A stretch of 24,361 nucleotides of DNA from Dimargaris cristalligena. Lineage: Eukaryota; Kickxellomycota; Dimargaritomycetes; Dimargaritales; Dimargaritaceae. How positions within the stretch are numbered: the first letter of the stretch is position 1; the number at the start of each line of letters is the position of its first letter. Under the pieces are notes generated by a model. It saw only the letters and a list, made by a program, of their open reading frames with translations. It was not told the DNA's origin and searched no databases. Positions 10,600-19,051 of the stretch are shown here, in pieces. A program made the position numbers and the translations under genes. The stretch is taken from assembly GCA_027576995.1 (NCBI GenBank), contig JANBQC010000398.1, positions 2,142-26,502 on the forward strand, read 5' to 3'.

Positions 10600-11610
10600 A
10601 TGTGGCGGGTGTCCCGAAATCTCGTGCCGCCGTACGCCGGCCTCCGACGGGGCCCGTCGAAGGTGTGGAGCTCGACTTGTGCGGCTGGACAGCCCGCTTC
10701 CGCCCCTCCTTCGCCGTCCCCGTCCCCGTTAGCGGCCCCCTTCGACTTGTCCCAAAGTGTCACTCGGGATTGTATTCGAGCCCGTCTCCAAGCTAGGGCC
10801 CAACAACCCTCGGCTTATACTTTCCATGCCCGCCGCGCTACCCGGGAGGCCGCGGTTCTGTTGCCCTTGTGTACCATTGGCGGACAACCCTCTGTTTTAT
10901 TTACCGTGCGGAGTATGTCTCTGAGTACCCACCAGGGAGAGATAAGGTATGTTGTCCTCAGGTGTATTTCCGAATCCTAGCTTTGTTTTTCGGCTGAGTC
11001 TCATAGTATGTATATACCAAGTCCCCATCGAGGGGGCCGGTCGCTTCCTTCTGGATTCCCTATGTCCACTCACTCAGTCTACTAACCTCTGTTCAATCAA
11101 ATATATATATATATATATGGTATTTTTCATATTTATTGGCCAATTGTTTTCTGTACCGGTGGTAGTTTTCCCGGTGGCATGCGTGATCCCACCGACCCTA
11201 GCCCCGAATACACCAGTCTACGCGAAACCTTTGAAGAGATCCACATTGACCCCGACCGCATTGCCATCCTAGGCGGAACCCACGCGGTGCCCAACGTGGA
11301 CGGCACCATTCGCGTTCACCCCTACATTGGCGTCATTGACGGCGGGGCTCCACTGGACCCCGGTACACTGAAATATAATCGGGCCGAGCTGTCCAAAGTA
11401 TTCGGCTTATCCGTGGCGGAACTGCTCGACCCCGACTGCCGGACCATGGTGCCCTTTCGCAAATCCAAATACAAAATACCCGAGTTTAGAACCCCCCCGG
11501 ATATCGAGCCGCGTATTTGGGGACTGACGGCGTTTATTTTAAATGATTTTTTGAATGTCGTGACTGACCCTGCGTTGGACGAGTCATGTGGGCGGGCAGT
11601 GGGTCTATGA
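10600..11610 (+). CDS. CoA diphosphatase-like Nudix hydrolase, 2 exons
   Basis: Probable hydrolase of CoA or acyl-CoA to 3',5'-ADP and (acyl-)phosphopantetheine, as in Pcd1/NUDT7/NUDT8. Exons are 10600-10946 and 11166-11610, joined in phase across a GTATGT...TAG intron of 219 bp, giving 263 aa. The CoA-specific motif spans the junction: FTVRS (101-105), then G113 and SFPGG (116-120). It is followed by the Nudix helix LRETFEEIHI (134-143), whose Glu136, 139 and 140 would bind metal. Two departures stand out: Ser109 where the CoA motif usually has Arg, and His142 where the Nudix box usually has Gly. The first ~48 residues are rich in Arg, Ser, Pro and Ala with no acidic residue, which fits a mitochondrial presequence; there is no PTS1 at the C terminus. 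The stop follows the expected end, WGLTAFILNDFLNVV, by a short tail. Confidence 0.87.
11101..11118. repeat. (AT)9 microsatellite in the Nudix intron
   Basis: Nine AT units inside the single intron, about 50 bp before its acceptor. Confidence 0.95.
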
Positions 11611-12160
11611 GGGCACTTTCGAACCTAACATCTCTCTATAGTAGATTTTTTTTTCTATTGAAATTACCCTTCGCTCACTCAAAGCACCGGGTGGCGCAGG
11701 ACTATAGCATTAGACCCTATTGCCTTTGGCATACCAGCTTTCAGTTGAAATGGTTTTCCATATGGTATTTATTATAATGCAGGTGTCTTATTATATGTAC
11801 AAATACTCGGAAGCAAATAAACAAATTAAATTAAACTAAATTAGTGCTATTCTGCCACACCTGTCCAACTGGGTTTATTCACAGGTATATCGGGAAACCC
11901 TACTTGGCCAACTGTGGCTGTAGTATCTACGGTGGGGCCCCCTTCTGTATCCTCAGCACCATGTAGCCGGCCTATTCAATATACGGATTTTATTTAGCGC
12001 ACTCCAAACTCTATTTCGATGAAACCAACCAGTTTTATTTAATGCCATTTGCCATATGAGGAGAAATGTACTATATTATGGACCGGATGGGGGTGTTGTA
12101 AAGTGCGTATAAATAAAAAGGGGGAACTGCGTGAAGAAGACCACTCCAACCCATAGGTTT
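11611..12160. other. convergent intergenic region, possible alternative 3' exon
   Basis: This stretch lies between the Nudix gene and the next minus-strand gene, tail to tail. On the minus strand 11971-11847 is open after an AATAG acceptor and reads RLHGAEDTEGG to SWTGVAE then TAG (40 aa). It is in phase with a GTGTAT donor at 12180 inside the secreted-protein gene. The implied 209-bp intron has the length typical here, so it may be a real last exon. AATAAA-like motifs occur at 11815-11820 on the plus strand. Confidence 0.35.
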
Positions 12161-12709
12161 TTAATCGGTCGTGAATACACCGTGCCCCCCCTTTTTCCAG
12201 CCAAACAGTGTATTAAATCGTACAAAAAATATTTTAAGGGAAGAAAGTTTGTCTTCTATCTCCGTGGTTTCTTGGAGAACAAGGGCGTCTTCTGCTAATG
12301 TGATGTTCGCGTGAAGGTCAATGGTAGCTTGGTCGATAAGTTCACTAGTGCCACTGTCGTTGTCGCCGTCGTCCTCGTGGTCATGGGCATGGTCGTGGTA
12401 GTAGTAGTAGTAGTGATTATTATCATTTTCAGTGCGCTCCTTCCAGTGCCACTTGTTAGCGGGTTGCGTTAAAGTCCGTTTACGTAGCGAGGTGGAGACC
12501 GGGTTGGAAGGGGGATGGGCCATTTCCCGACTGAGTTGGGGTGACCGGCGGTGGTGCAGACTCGGGGAACGGTAGAGCGGCTCTGATGGTGGTGGGACCC
12601 CGGGGGCAGATGGCTTGGTATTAAAGGGTATGGAGGCGCTGGGTGACCCTGTAGAGGAATGGACAACAGTAGCTAACAAGGTAGCCGTATAAAGGACAGT
12701 CCACCGCAT
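12161..12709 (-). CDS. secreted His/Tyr-rich protein, unknown family
   Basis: 182 aa from the ATG at 12709; a longer frame from 12796 is possible. I prefer 12709 because it puts a typical signal peptide first (MRWTVLYTATLLATVVHSS, cleavage near residue 20). Then comes a Pro/Ser-rich segment with basic pairs (HHRRS, LRKR) that Kex2-type proteases could cut. A WHW motif follows, then five tyrosines, a His/Asp-rich stretch HDHAHDHEDDGDND that could bind metal, one NIT sequon, and a hydrophobic C-terminal part. There is no cysteine. No family was recognised. The Tyr run is encoded by a TAC repeat. The 3' end is open: the frame stops at 12161, but a donor at 12180 could splice to 11847-11971 and replace the last residues by 40 others. 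A CTATTTAAA box lies 212 bp upstream. Confidence 0.6.
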   Translation of the reverse strand: MRWTVLYTATLLATVVHSSTGSPSASIPFNTKPSAPGVPPPSEPLYRSPSLHHRRSPQLSREMAHPPSNPVSTSLRKRTLTQPANKWHWKERTENDNNHYYYYYHDHAHDHEDDGDNDSGTSELIDQATIDLHANITLAEDALVLQETTEIEDKLSSLKIFFVRFNTLFGWKKGGHGVFTTD

Positions 12710-12920
12710 TTTATGGGGGGGGGTAATGTAATCAAATGGTATGGTTAATGCCAAAATAAGTGGTGTAGAATGGGTCCGTTGGACTAAGTGGGTCACAGAG
12801 TAGAGGGTGGCCGAGGATGATGGTAGGTGGTGATGGGGTTGTTAGTGAGCCGAGGTTTGGGGAATGGGCCAATTGAACCAGTTTATATGGCATATCAGGC
12901 GGTAAGCGGGAGGGGGGAGG

Positions 12921-12928
12921 TTTAAATA
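12921..12928 (-). promoter_or_regulatory. TATTTAAA box upstream of secreted gene
   Basis: On the minus strand the context is ACTATTTAAACC, 212 bp before the start codon at 12709. A nearly identical box sits 205 bp before the secreted gene starting at 15798. It also lies 16 bp before the plus-strand ATG at 12944, so its orientation is uncertain. Confidence 0.4.
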
Positions 12929-12943
12929 GTGTCGCAGGTGGCC

Positions 12944-13475
12944 ATGGCTATAGCCCCCGCAATGGCCCGTGGACGCACCTCGATAGTCAACCTTGTCGGC
13001 CAGTCCAAGTTCCGCGAGGTCCAGCCATTCGATTTAGCTACTACTTCCCGACCTAAAGTGTCTGTCTGTGCATTGGACTGATATCCAGCCGAGTCATTTT
13101 AACTGCCAGTGACATGCAATTGCCTTTATCCATTCAGCCTCTTTATCCTGCATGACCTCACTATCTACGATCCTCTTGAGTCCCAGCCCCCCCGCATTTC
13201 TCTATTTTACAGCCCAATTGAATGGGTCCAGCGGGACTCTCTCTCTCCAATGAGGGACCCTTTACGCATAATTGGGGGGGGGGGTTGACAGGATCTACCG
13301 ATCATTGAACCTCTTCAGCCGACAATCTCCGGCCTTTTCATTATGGCTATGTTGGGTTAAAGTGTACAATTACCCACTCGACCAGGATGACCTCCCACTT
13401 GAATCTTCCACCCGTGCCTCCATAAACGAAGGGTTGTTGGAAGTGAGGCTATTCTCCGGAGTTTTTTTCCTTTAG
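12944..13475 (+). CDS. CCZ1-like N-terminal longin domain, frame-broken fragment
   Basis: CCZ1 pairs with MON1 as the Rab7 guanine-exchange factor at endosomes and vacuoles. ATG 12944 sits in a GCCATGG context and opens MAIAPAMARGRTSI with the C/G-ending codons seen in sure genes. A GTCTGT donor at 13060 and a TTCAG acceptor ending at 13137 join it in phase to LFILHDLTIYDP...RISLFYSP, which resembles the CCZ1 start FFIYNP...KILFYHP. Then comes PLRIIG, like the CCZ1 RNVG step. At the 11-G run 13274-13284 the frame shifts by one; beyond it VDRIYRSLNLFSRQSP, SLWLCWVKVYNYP and RLFSGVFF follow the longin order (…FTRTFSP, FWMVMVVRNP, KLFNGTF). The assignment rests on this motif order recalled from the family, not on an alignment. 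I could not find the rest of the ~450-aa protein, and the 78-bp intron is short for this window. It is a fragment, a pseudogene, or a gene with a base-call error in the G run. Confidence 0.4.
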
Positions 13476-15150
13476 TCACAGAGCATGGGTTGGGTATCGA
13501 ATTGCTACTACTATTTTGAGCAGATCCGATAATCATCGCCATTGTAGACGGTTTATTCGCTCGGTTAGTATGTGTGCCGCTGTTATGGTTTATCGGGCTT
13601 TACTAAACGGTCCTCGATTCTATTTTATGCATGCGTGAATTAGATTAGTAGTGGCGTTGCCTAGCCTTGGGCAGCGTATCCACTGGTCCGCCGAATGCGC
13701 TCGCGTGCATTTCCGTCCTATTCGCATGTAGGCAGGTGACTGGTAATTTAATCCCCGAGAGGGGTTGGTAAATCTTAATATAAATATACATACATATATA
13801 GCCATGGATAGTAAAATATGGTTAAAACTACATTCATCTATCTGCCCTCCCTAATTTTGGAAGCAATATTAGGGATTCTTTCTGTATGGAACCGGATAAT
13901 GGTCTACGTAGGCCTTTTTTTACAAAGCGCTGCGATGGTCAATCTCGGCAATCCTTCGAAAGGTCTCGCCCAACTACCTACATTGAGATTATCTCGAGAG
14001 GTAGTCGAGCCTTACCAATACACTCGCCTAATTATACTACAACCATAGTCTCCAGGCGTGTTTTTGGCAGGTTGGGCCCACTTCCCCCTCCCCTTCTCCT
14101 CTCCTCCGACCCACACTGGTGGTAGGTTAAGTTCAAAAACGCTTGGCTTTTCAATACGTCAAATGCCACGCAGTTTCCCCCAACAAGTCTGCTCTTTTAA
14201 CAAGGGCATAATAACTGGGATAGCCGAATTGGTAACATGGATTCTGGTACAAATAGCCTGCAACGGTGAAGGCCGTTCGCCAAGCAATCCGGCTCGCAAT
14301 GTGGCTTTAGCGAGCTAATCTTAGTGCCCATTACTCGGCAGACTGCTTCATACACAGCAGTGCTTTATACCTACCAATTCATTGGTTAACGGTATGTCCC
14401 CAGTGAAGGGCCATGTAATATACTCCGCCCGGGCATTTGCGCAGCTGATCTACTCGACCCCGTGCCCAATTCGGCGCTCCCTATTCTCAGCCCTAGAGGT
14501 TGATACATTTAGCAGATAGGTGCTAGCTAACCCAACCAGGTTGTAGTATCCTAGCTGATCCAAATGACCCATAGCTACTCACCAAGGTTATTCATGCGCA
14601 CCCACCATATCCAGTTCTTCAAAACCCACTTTTAAGCTTAAACCAAATGAATAGTCCACAGTACAACCACACATTTGGATCTCAAATATACGTTACATAC
14701 ATATGAGTGAAGTTCAGCTTGGTTGTATAAGGTTTTAACCAATATGTGTATGGGAAAATCGGTGGGATGTTTATTTTCAACCAGTAGTATTTGCCTTATC
14801 AAATGGATTTTTCGTTATACAACCTTGTTGAACTACTCCCATATGCCGTTTAGTGGATGGAAATGAAAAAGTGGGATGCGGTTTGACGGGTAAATATTTT
14901 TAATGTATATTATAAGTATTTATAGATGGATCATTATAGATTGGTGAGTCGACTAGGTAAGTAAATGGCAGCGACCGGTAGTATAATAGGTAAAATGGGT
15001 AAAACAGCGACCACCCGAATCTGTGTATAAGCAGGAAATAAAATTTAACAAGGTAAAATGGTAGTAGGAATATATAACGGTCGGACTGGAGTGGGTGATC
15101 GGGCTTAATTTGCCTAAGAGTTTGAAACCCCAAATGCAGTAGGTTGAAGT
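13476..15150. other. no confident gene; possible remnants of the CCZ1-like gene
   Basis: Several plus-strand stretches are open and could be exons or remains of the gene starting at 12944. A GTGAGG donor at 13443 could join to a CCTAG acceptor near 13663. One frame from about 14058 to 14516 has only a TAA TCT TAG interruption near 14317-14324; its end includes MSPVKGHVIYSARAFAQ. None carries a motif I can name, and minus-strand frames are about as open. The dispersed repeat copy A is inside (14724-14844). Confidence 0.25.
14724..14844. repeat. dispersed repeat, copy A
   Basis: About 120 bp that align with 17494-17613 in the same orientation at roughly 75% identity by eye. Shared blocks include AGTATTT, the core GATTTTTCGTT and the end CTCCCATAT. 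No ORF or terminal inverted repeat was seen. It may be an old MITE-like copy or a trace of segmental duplication. Confidence 0.75.
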
Positions 15151-15798
15151 TTAGTCGGCGCCGTCTTCGGTGGTGAATTCTTTTGTCCCCTTAGCGAAAA
15201 ACCCGGATGAATTGATTAACACCATGCCGTTACTAAGGATCATTTTCGTATCAACTGATTGAAGTTGTAAGCTAGTATCGACGGTCGTCGTATTGCCAAA
15301 ACCTCCACTGGTGACCTCATTGGAATTGGTGGATTCCTGTGTTTGCATTTCGCCATTGATACTACCGGATCCCCCGCTCGTGACTTTTTCAGTCTCGTTT
15401 AGATCCTCCTCCTCAGTGGTTTCCCCATTGTCGGTGTTGCTACCACTAGACGAAGTGCTGGTTGAACTTCCCGACGTGGTATCGTGCCGGGGATGGTGGC
15501 GGTGGCGCTTGATCAGATCCCGCTTCGCCTGTTGGTCGACTGTAGCCTTCGATACCAGACGACGGCGAAGGGGACGGCGGCGTTCGAGGAGACAGGGTTC
15601 ACGGCGTTCTATAGGAACCGGGGGTTCGGCGGAACGGACCACCCGGGGAAGGTAGGCCGCGTCCGCTGGTTCACGCTTGGTGAGGTTACCGGGTGGGGAG
15701 TGGGCTACGGGCACAGGTTGTACAGCCAACCCAGCGGGCAGAATAGTTGCCGTGCCGACGATGGCCATGACAAAAATGGGGGATACACGCAGCCGCAT
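15151..15798 (-). CDS. secreted Ser/Thr-rich protein with dibasic sites, unknown family
   Basis: 215 aa, single exon. The N terminus MRLRVSPIFVMAIVGTATIL is a clear signal peptide, with cleavage likely after LAVQ near residue 26. A Pro-rich, Arg-rich segment follows with many basic pairs (TKRE, ERRE, ERRRPLRRR, AKRD, IKRH) that look like Kex2-type processing sites. Next come HRHHPRHD and a Ser/Thr/Gly-rich acidic region holding two related blocks, VTSGGSGS and VTSGGFGN. The C-terminal part is moderately hydrophobic. It has several N-glycosylation sequons (NLT, NET, NTT, NSS) and one cysteine. The order of parts (signal, basic pairs, His-rich, acidic, hydrophobic end with FTT near the terminus) resembles the protein at 12161-12709, but residue identity is too low to call homology. 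No family was recognised. Confidence 0.62.
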   Translation of the reverse strand: MRLRVSPIFVMAIVGTATILPAGLAVQPVPVAHSPPGNLTKREPADAAYLPRVVRSAEPPVPIERREPCLLERRRPLRRRLVSKATVDQQAKRDLIKRHRHHPRHDTTSGSSTSTSSSGSNTDNGETTEEEDLNETEKVTSGGSGSINGEMQTQESTNSNEVTSGGFGNTTTVDTSLQLQSVDTKMILSNGMVLINSSGFFAKGTKEFTTEDGAD

Positions 15799-16913
15799 AA
15801 TGTCGAGCGACGGAACGGGTGGCCGAATGAGGGTGTATGTGTGTGTGCAAAAAAGAAATAGTCCCTATTAATGGGTAGTGGGGGTCAAAGCGAGGCGTGG
15901 GGGGTTGATTGGTGAGGTGAACTAATATATAGAATAGCTGTTGCTTGGCTATGTAATTGGAGATGGAAATATAATAAGTAGGGGATATGGTTTAGAATGG
16001 GATTTAAATAGGGCTTGGCAATAATAAGGGGAGGAACCCGGCGGAAAAGCGGGGTTTATATATTCGAAATTATACAGAGGTGGCATTGTTCGCGTCCAGC
16101 CCATTCGTACCCTTCTTCCTTTATCGCATGTTCAAATGTATGGGATATTTTAGGCCTCGCCATTACTTACAATTCGGCATCTAGGATTTTCACTCCTCTT
16201 TTCAACTCCACTTTTTACAATAAGCGACGGCACACTATTGGAAAATAGGCACCATCGATCCTATTTTCAACGTCAAACCGGCACTGGGTATTGGGTAATT
16301 CCCGAGAGATCGTTGGGAGAGGGGGGAAGTGCATTAATGTTCATCTCTAGGATAATTTATAGCAGCGGGTGACCCAAGTAGATCCAAAAAAAAACGACTA
16401 AACATCCTTTTAATGGCCCGCCCGTTCGTCCATCCATCATCCAACTGGGCGATCCGAAGAACAGTCGGTGGTTTCAAGGAGGCTACTTGGCCCCCACTTT
16501 GTCGTCCGTGGGGCAGGGAAAGCGATTAGACGAACAGGGGAGTTTGACTAGCCAATCCAGTTGCTTGGTCCACTGCGATCGATTACATCGGTTTCGCAGA
16601 GACTGTATTTTGGATATCACAGGTAGGCTTATTAACATGGGTCTGCTCCCAAAGTGGGCATTGGCTGCACGATGGAGATACCGTCGATCCAGGGGCGATG
16701 ATCGTTAGTTCAACATAAGCTCTGTTCTGTTGAAGGGCATCTGTGAAGGAAGGGAGAAAAAGTCAGTGATGATTTGAGGAGCCTCCTTCATTCTTGCTCC
16801 GCTTTAGCATCCACTTACTCACATGTACGGCCCTCCCATACTCCGAATCCATTGGCCATAGACTAGATGAGGTGATTGGGCGCTCGGGTAGTCTGTTGCA
16901 CGGCCGTACTTTA
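15799..16913. other. promoter of secreted gene and unresolved sequence
   Basis: The TATTTAAA box is at 16003-16010. The plus strand is open from 16382 to 16708, including FQGGYLAPTLSSVGQGKRL, and a GTAGGC donor-like site lies at about 16622. The minus strand of the same stretch is also partly open. A convincing minus-strand intron is at 16741-16822 (GTGAGTAAGT donor; pyrimidine-rich CTCCCTTCCTTCACAG acceptor). It would link a frame ending EYGRAVH to MPFNRTELMLN and a TAA at 16705. I cannot settle which strand is real. Confidence 0.25.
16003..16010 (-). promoter_or_regulatory. TATTTAAA box upstream of secreted gene
   Basis: On the minus strand the context is CCTATTTAAATCC, 205 bp before the start codon at 15798. 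It matches the box before the secreted gene at 12709 in sequence and distance, and could be a shared TATA-like core promoter. Confidence 0.45.
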
Positions 16914-17277
16914 CTAATCGCATCGATGCAAAGGGTTCGGATTGGCTGATTTTCGTTGGCTGTGGAGGTTTTCTCTGGATGAACATTCATCGATTTGGGG
17001 GGATCCACTTCTATAAGTTTTCATTATTAATCTCATAAAAGACGATACAACTGTGCATGGGCCAGGCCCATGTAATCTAAGCGGATGCTGACACCTAGGA
17101 CCCGGCAACAATGTTAAAGGGCCAATGGTCCGAATGGTACTCACCTATTTCTGCCGTATTGAGGCATCCCCCAAGGCCATGTCACCTTTTGAGCCCCTCC
17201 CCTACTGGAGATAGTTGGCGACGATACTCCACGGATACAACTAACTCGAGCAGAATTAGTCGAAGCAGGAAATGCAT
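16914..17277 (-). CDS. candidate small secreted protein with four cysteines
   Basis: Tentative two-exon model: 17186-17277 joined in phase to 16914-17094 across a GTGACA...CCTAG intron of 91 bp, giving 90 aa. The N terminus MHFLLRLILLELVVSVEY is signal-like, although Arg6 and Glu11 weaken it. LKR precedes the first cysteine and could be a Kex2 site. The mature part has four cysteines (32, 44, about 71, 89) and ends RCD. Against it: the intron is shorter than the sure introns, and a competing minus-strand frame (17005-16823, containing PPKSMNVHPEKTSTANENQP) overlaps exon 2 and uses the better intron at 16741-16822. The plus strand is open here too. No family was recognised. Confidence 0.22.
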
Positions 17278-18144
17278 TTTAGAGGGAAGTTTCGTTCTCC
17301 GTAGACCTCATAGGTACCACACACCCGATTATGAGATATCCGGCCAAAGCCACTCGGAAAGTAGCAACTATACAATCGAGTAACCCTACCTGGCATATAG
17401 ATATGTTCACCGGAATTCCATATTACCATACTGATTAATGAACCATGCTACTTTGGCTAACAGGGCTAATTCATGACATGAATGGGCCCCAGCCGTATAA
17501 GGGGTTAAATGATAAGTATACGAGAAAATAGGTAGGTGATTCATTTTCAGCCAGCAGTATTTTCCTCATCCAATAGATTTTTCGTTTTTAGCCTTATTGA
17601 ACCTCTCCCATATTTAAGAACAAGATTAGTGGCATTGGGTTCTGAGGTATACCAAAGGGCTATGCACAAGCCATCCGAAGTACACCGTCACTAATTCTCA
17701 CCAATTCCCATCTGCCAATCGGTTAATAATATCCAATGCAGATAAAACTTTATATTTATTAGCATAATGATTGTAATAAATAGAGTAAGCACGGTGACTC
17801 GGGAGGTTGGGGAGCCCGTTGATATGAATCCAAATGATTCAAAAATTATAATTATTGGAAGTAGCAAATACTATATATTATGCCTGGACAGTACTGTAAT
17901 TCGATGGTAGGTCACTGTAGATATCCTCTTCCCCTGAATTTAGCCCGCCGAACCAGCCGCGATGCTAAGGTAAAAGCCAGGGCTACCGAGAGTAGATAGA
18001 ACCCAAATCTTTTACTCGATGGTTAATTGAGAACCTTTGGAGAGGTGTTACGAAGGGGGTGGGGTGGGGAGAAGGGCGCGGATTATTAACTGGTCTCAGC
18101 ATTGCTGTATTAGAGGTGTCGGTGGAGAGTAGTGAGGGGCGAGT
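17278..18144. other. AT-rich intergenic with dispersed repeat copy B
   Basis: No gene supported. It contains repeat copy B (17494-17613) and AT-rich sequence such as AAAATTATAATTATTGG near 17841-17857. Confidence 0.55.
17494..17613. repeat. dispersed repeat, copy B
   Basis: Same-orientation partner of 14724-14844, about 75% identical by eye over about 120 bp. Both copies lie within about 550 bp beyond the 3' end of a minus-strand secreted-protein gene. Confidence 0.75.
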
Positions 18145-18321
18145 TTACCAATAATGACCGGGCTGGGTGGTGCTGAACCATCCATTATAGATCCCGTCAT
18201 AACTCCCGCCGGTTAGCTGGCGGGGGGCAAGCTGGGGTTGGTCAGCCTGGATGACAGGAAGAGCCTGCACGGCAGTGGCAGCGATAGCCAAGCTAACTAG
18301 AATTGAACGAATGGACGACAT
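18145..18321 (-). CDS. 58-aa secreted peptide precursor
   Basis: Short single-exon gene. The first 20 residues (MSSIRSILVSLAIAATAVQA) form a textbook signal peptide with an AXA-type end. A short linker LPVIQADQPQLAPRQ follows, then an aromatic, glycine-rich, cysteine-free tail of about 23 residues with motifs GGSYDGIYNGW and TTQPGHYW at the very C terminus. There is no internal basic pair. A TATATAAA-like stretch lies about 17 bp before the ATG, and an ATAAATAG stretch is about 130 bp upstream. The layout (signal, pro-part, short aromatic C-terminal peptide) is that of a peptide hormone, pheromone or toxin-like precursor, but I recognise no family. It could also be only the first exon of a longer gene. 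Confidence 0.5.
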   Translation of the reverse strand: MSSIRSILVSLAIAATAVQALPVIQADQPQLAPRQLTGGSYDGIYNGWFSTTQPGHYW

Positions 18322-18520
18322 GTTGCTGGTGAATTTATATACAAACAGGAGAGGGAAGGCGGGTGACAGTAGTGGGGGTGTCAGATTGGGTTGTCTGAAG
18401 AGTGGGCAGTAGATAGTGGTGATGAGTTGCAGTGAAGGGCGGCCGATGGACTATTTATCTGCGGCACATTGCCCAGTTTCGTGTTTAAAAGTTGCTCGGT
18501 GTAACCCTGGTTGGCCCTAA
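18322..18520. promoter_or_regulatory. upstream region of the peptide gene
   Basis: Upstream of the minus-strand peptide gene. TATATAAA-like sequence lies at about 18338-18345 and ATAAATAG at about 18449-18457 on the minus strand. Confidence 0.35.
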
Positions 18521-19051
18521 GTAACGTCAAGTAATTCCCTCTTGGTATTCCCTCTAACGTGTGCCTTCACCAACCCTCCGCTAATTGATTATTGGTTGCA
18601 GGTAGCTGGTAGTAGGCATACTTTACCCTCCCCTCCCCCCTGTAAACCGAATGGATTGGATTGCGAAAACTGGTTTAAGTGGGTTATTCCCATCACATCA
18701 AGAAGCTACAGGCGTATGAAAAACTGGTTTTCTGGACCAACCCTCGGCGTTGATAGGCCTCTGGGTCATCTTACAGCCAGTACAGGCCTTCCATGGCTTG
18801 ATTCGAAAGTCCCGAAGGCCCCTGGCGCGGACTTTGAACTAACCCCTCGAATGCTTGTTTATCGCTGATTTGGACATCGTTTTTCTCACTCCATTGGCCA
18901 AGCAGTGTTCCTAGTTATACCCTACATTACCGAAGGTGGTACCATTAGTGAATGGCTCGATAGCCTTGAAATTGCCCACGCCTGCTTGCGACTAGCCAAA
19001 GGTAGATATTCCCAATTCCTCAGAATACCAAATTTCTGGATCATGCGGGGG
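18521..19051 (+). pseudogene. 177-codon frame broken by a single TGA, unidentified
   Basis: One plus-strand frame runs from after a TAA (18518-18520) to the codon before the TGA at 19052, with only one internal stop, TGA 18866-18868. The first half contains FKWVIPITSRSYRRMKNWF and PKAPGADFELTPRM. The second half contains VFLVIPYITEGGTISEWLDS followed by LEIAHACLRLAK, which loosely recalls the hinge and helix E of a protein kinase. No HRD or DFG motif follows in a usable frame. A GTAGAT donor-like site follows LAK. By rough estimate a frame this long with one stop is expected about once by chance in a window of this size, so this may be noise. Confidence 0.18.

Noticed and set aside
18266..18321. 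Reading the 58-aa peptide as an alpha-factor pheromone
   Set aside because: Single copy, no dibasic cleavage site, and only a vague QPG plus aromatic C terminus; kept only as a secreted peptide of unknown role.
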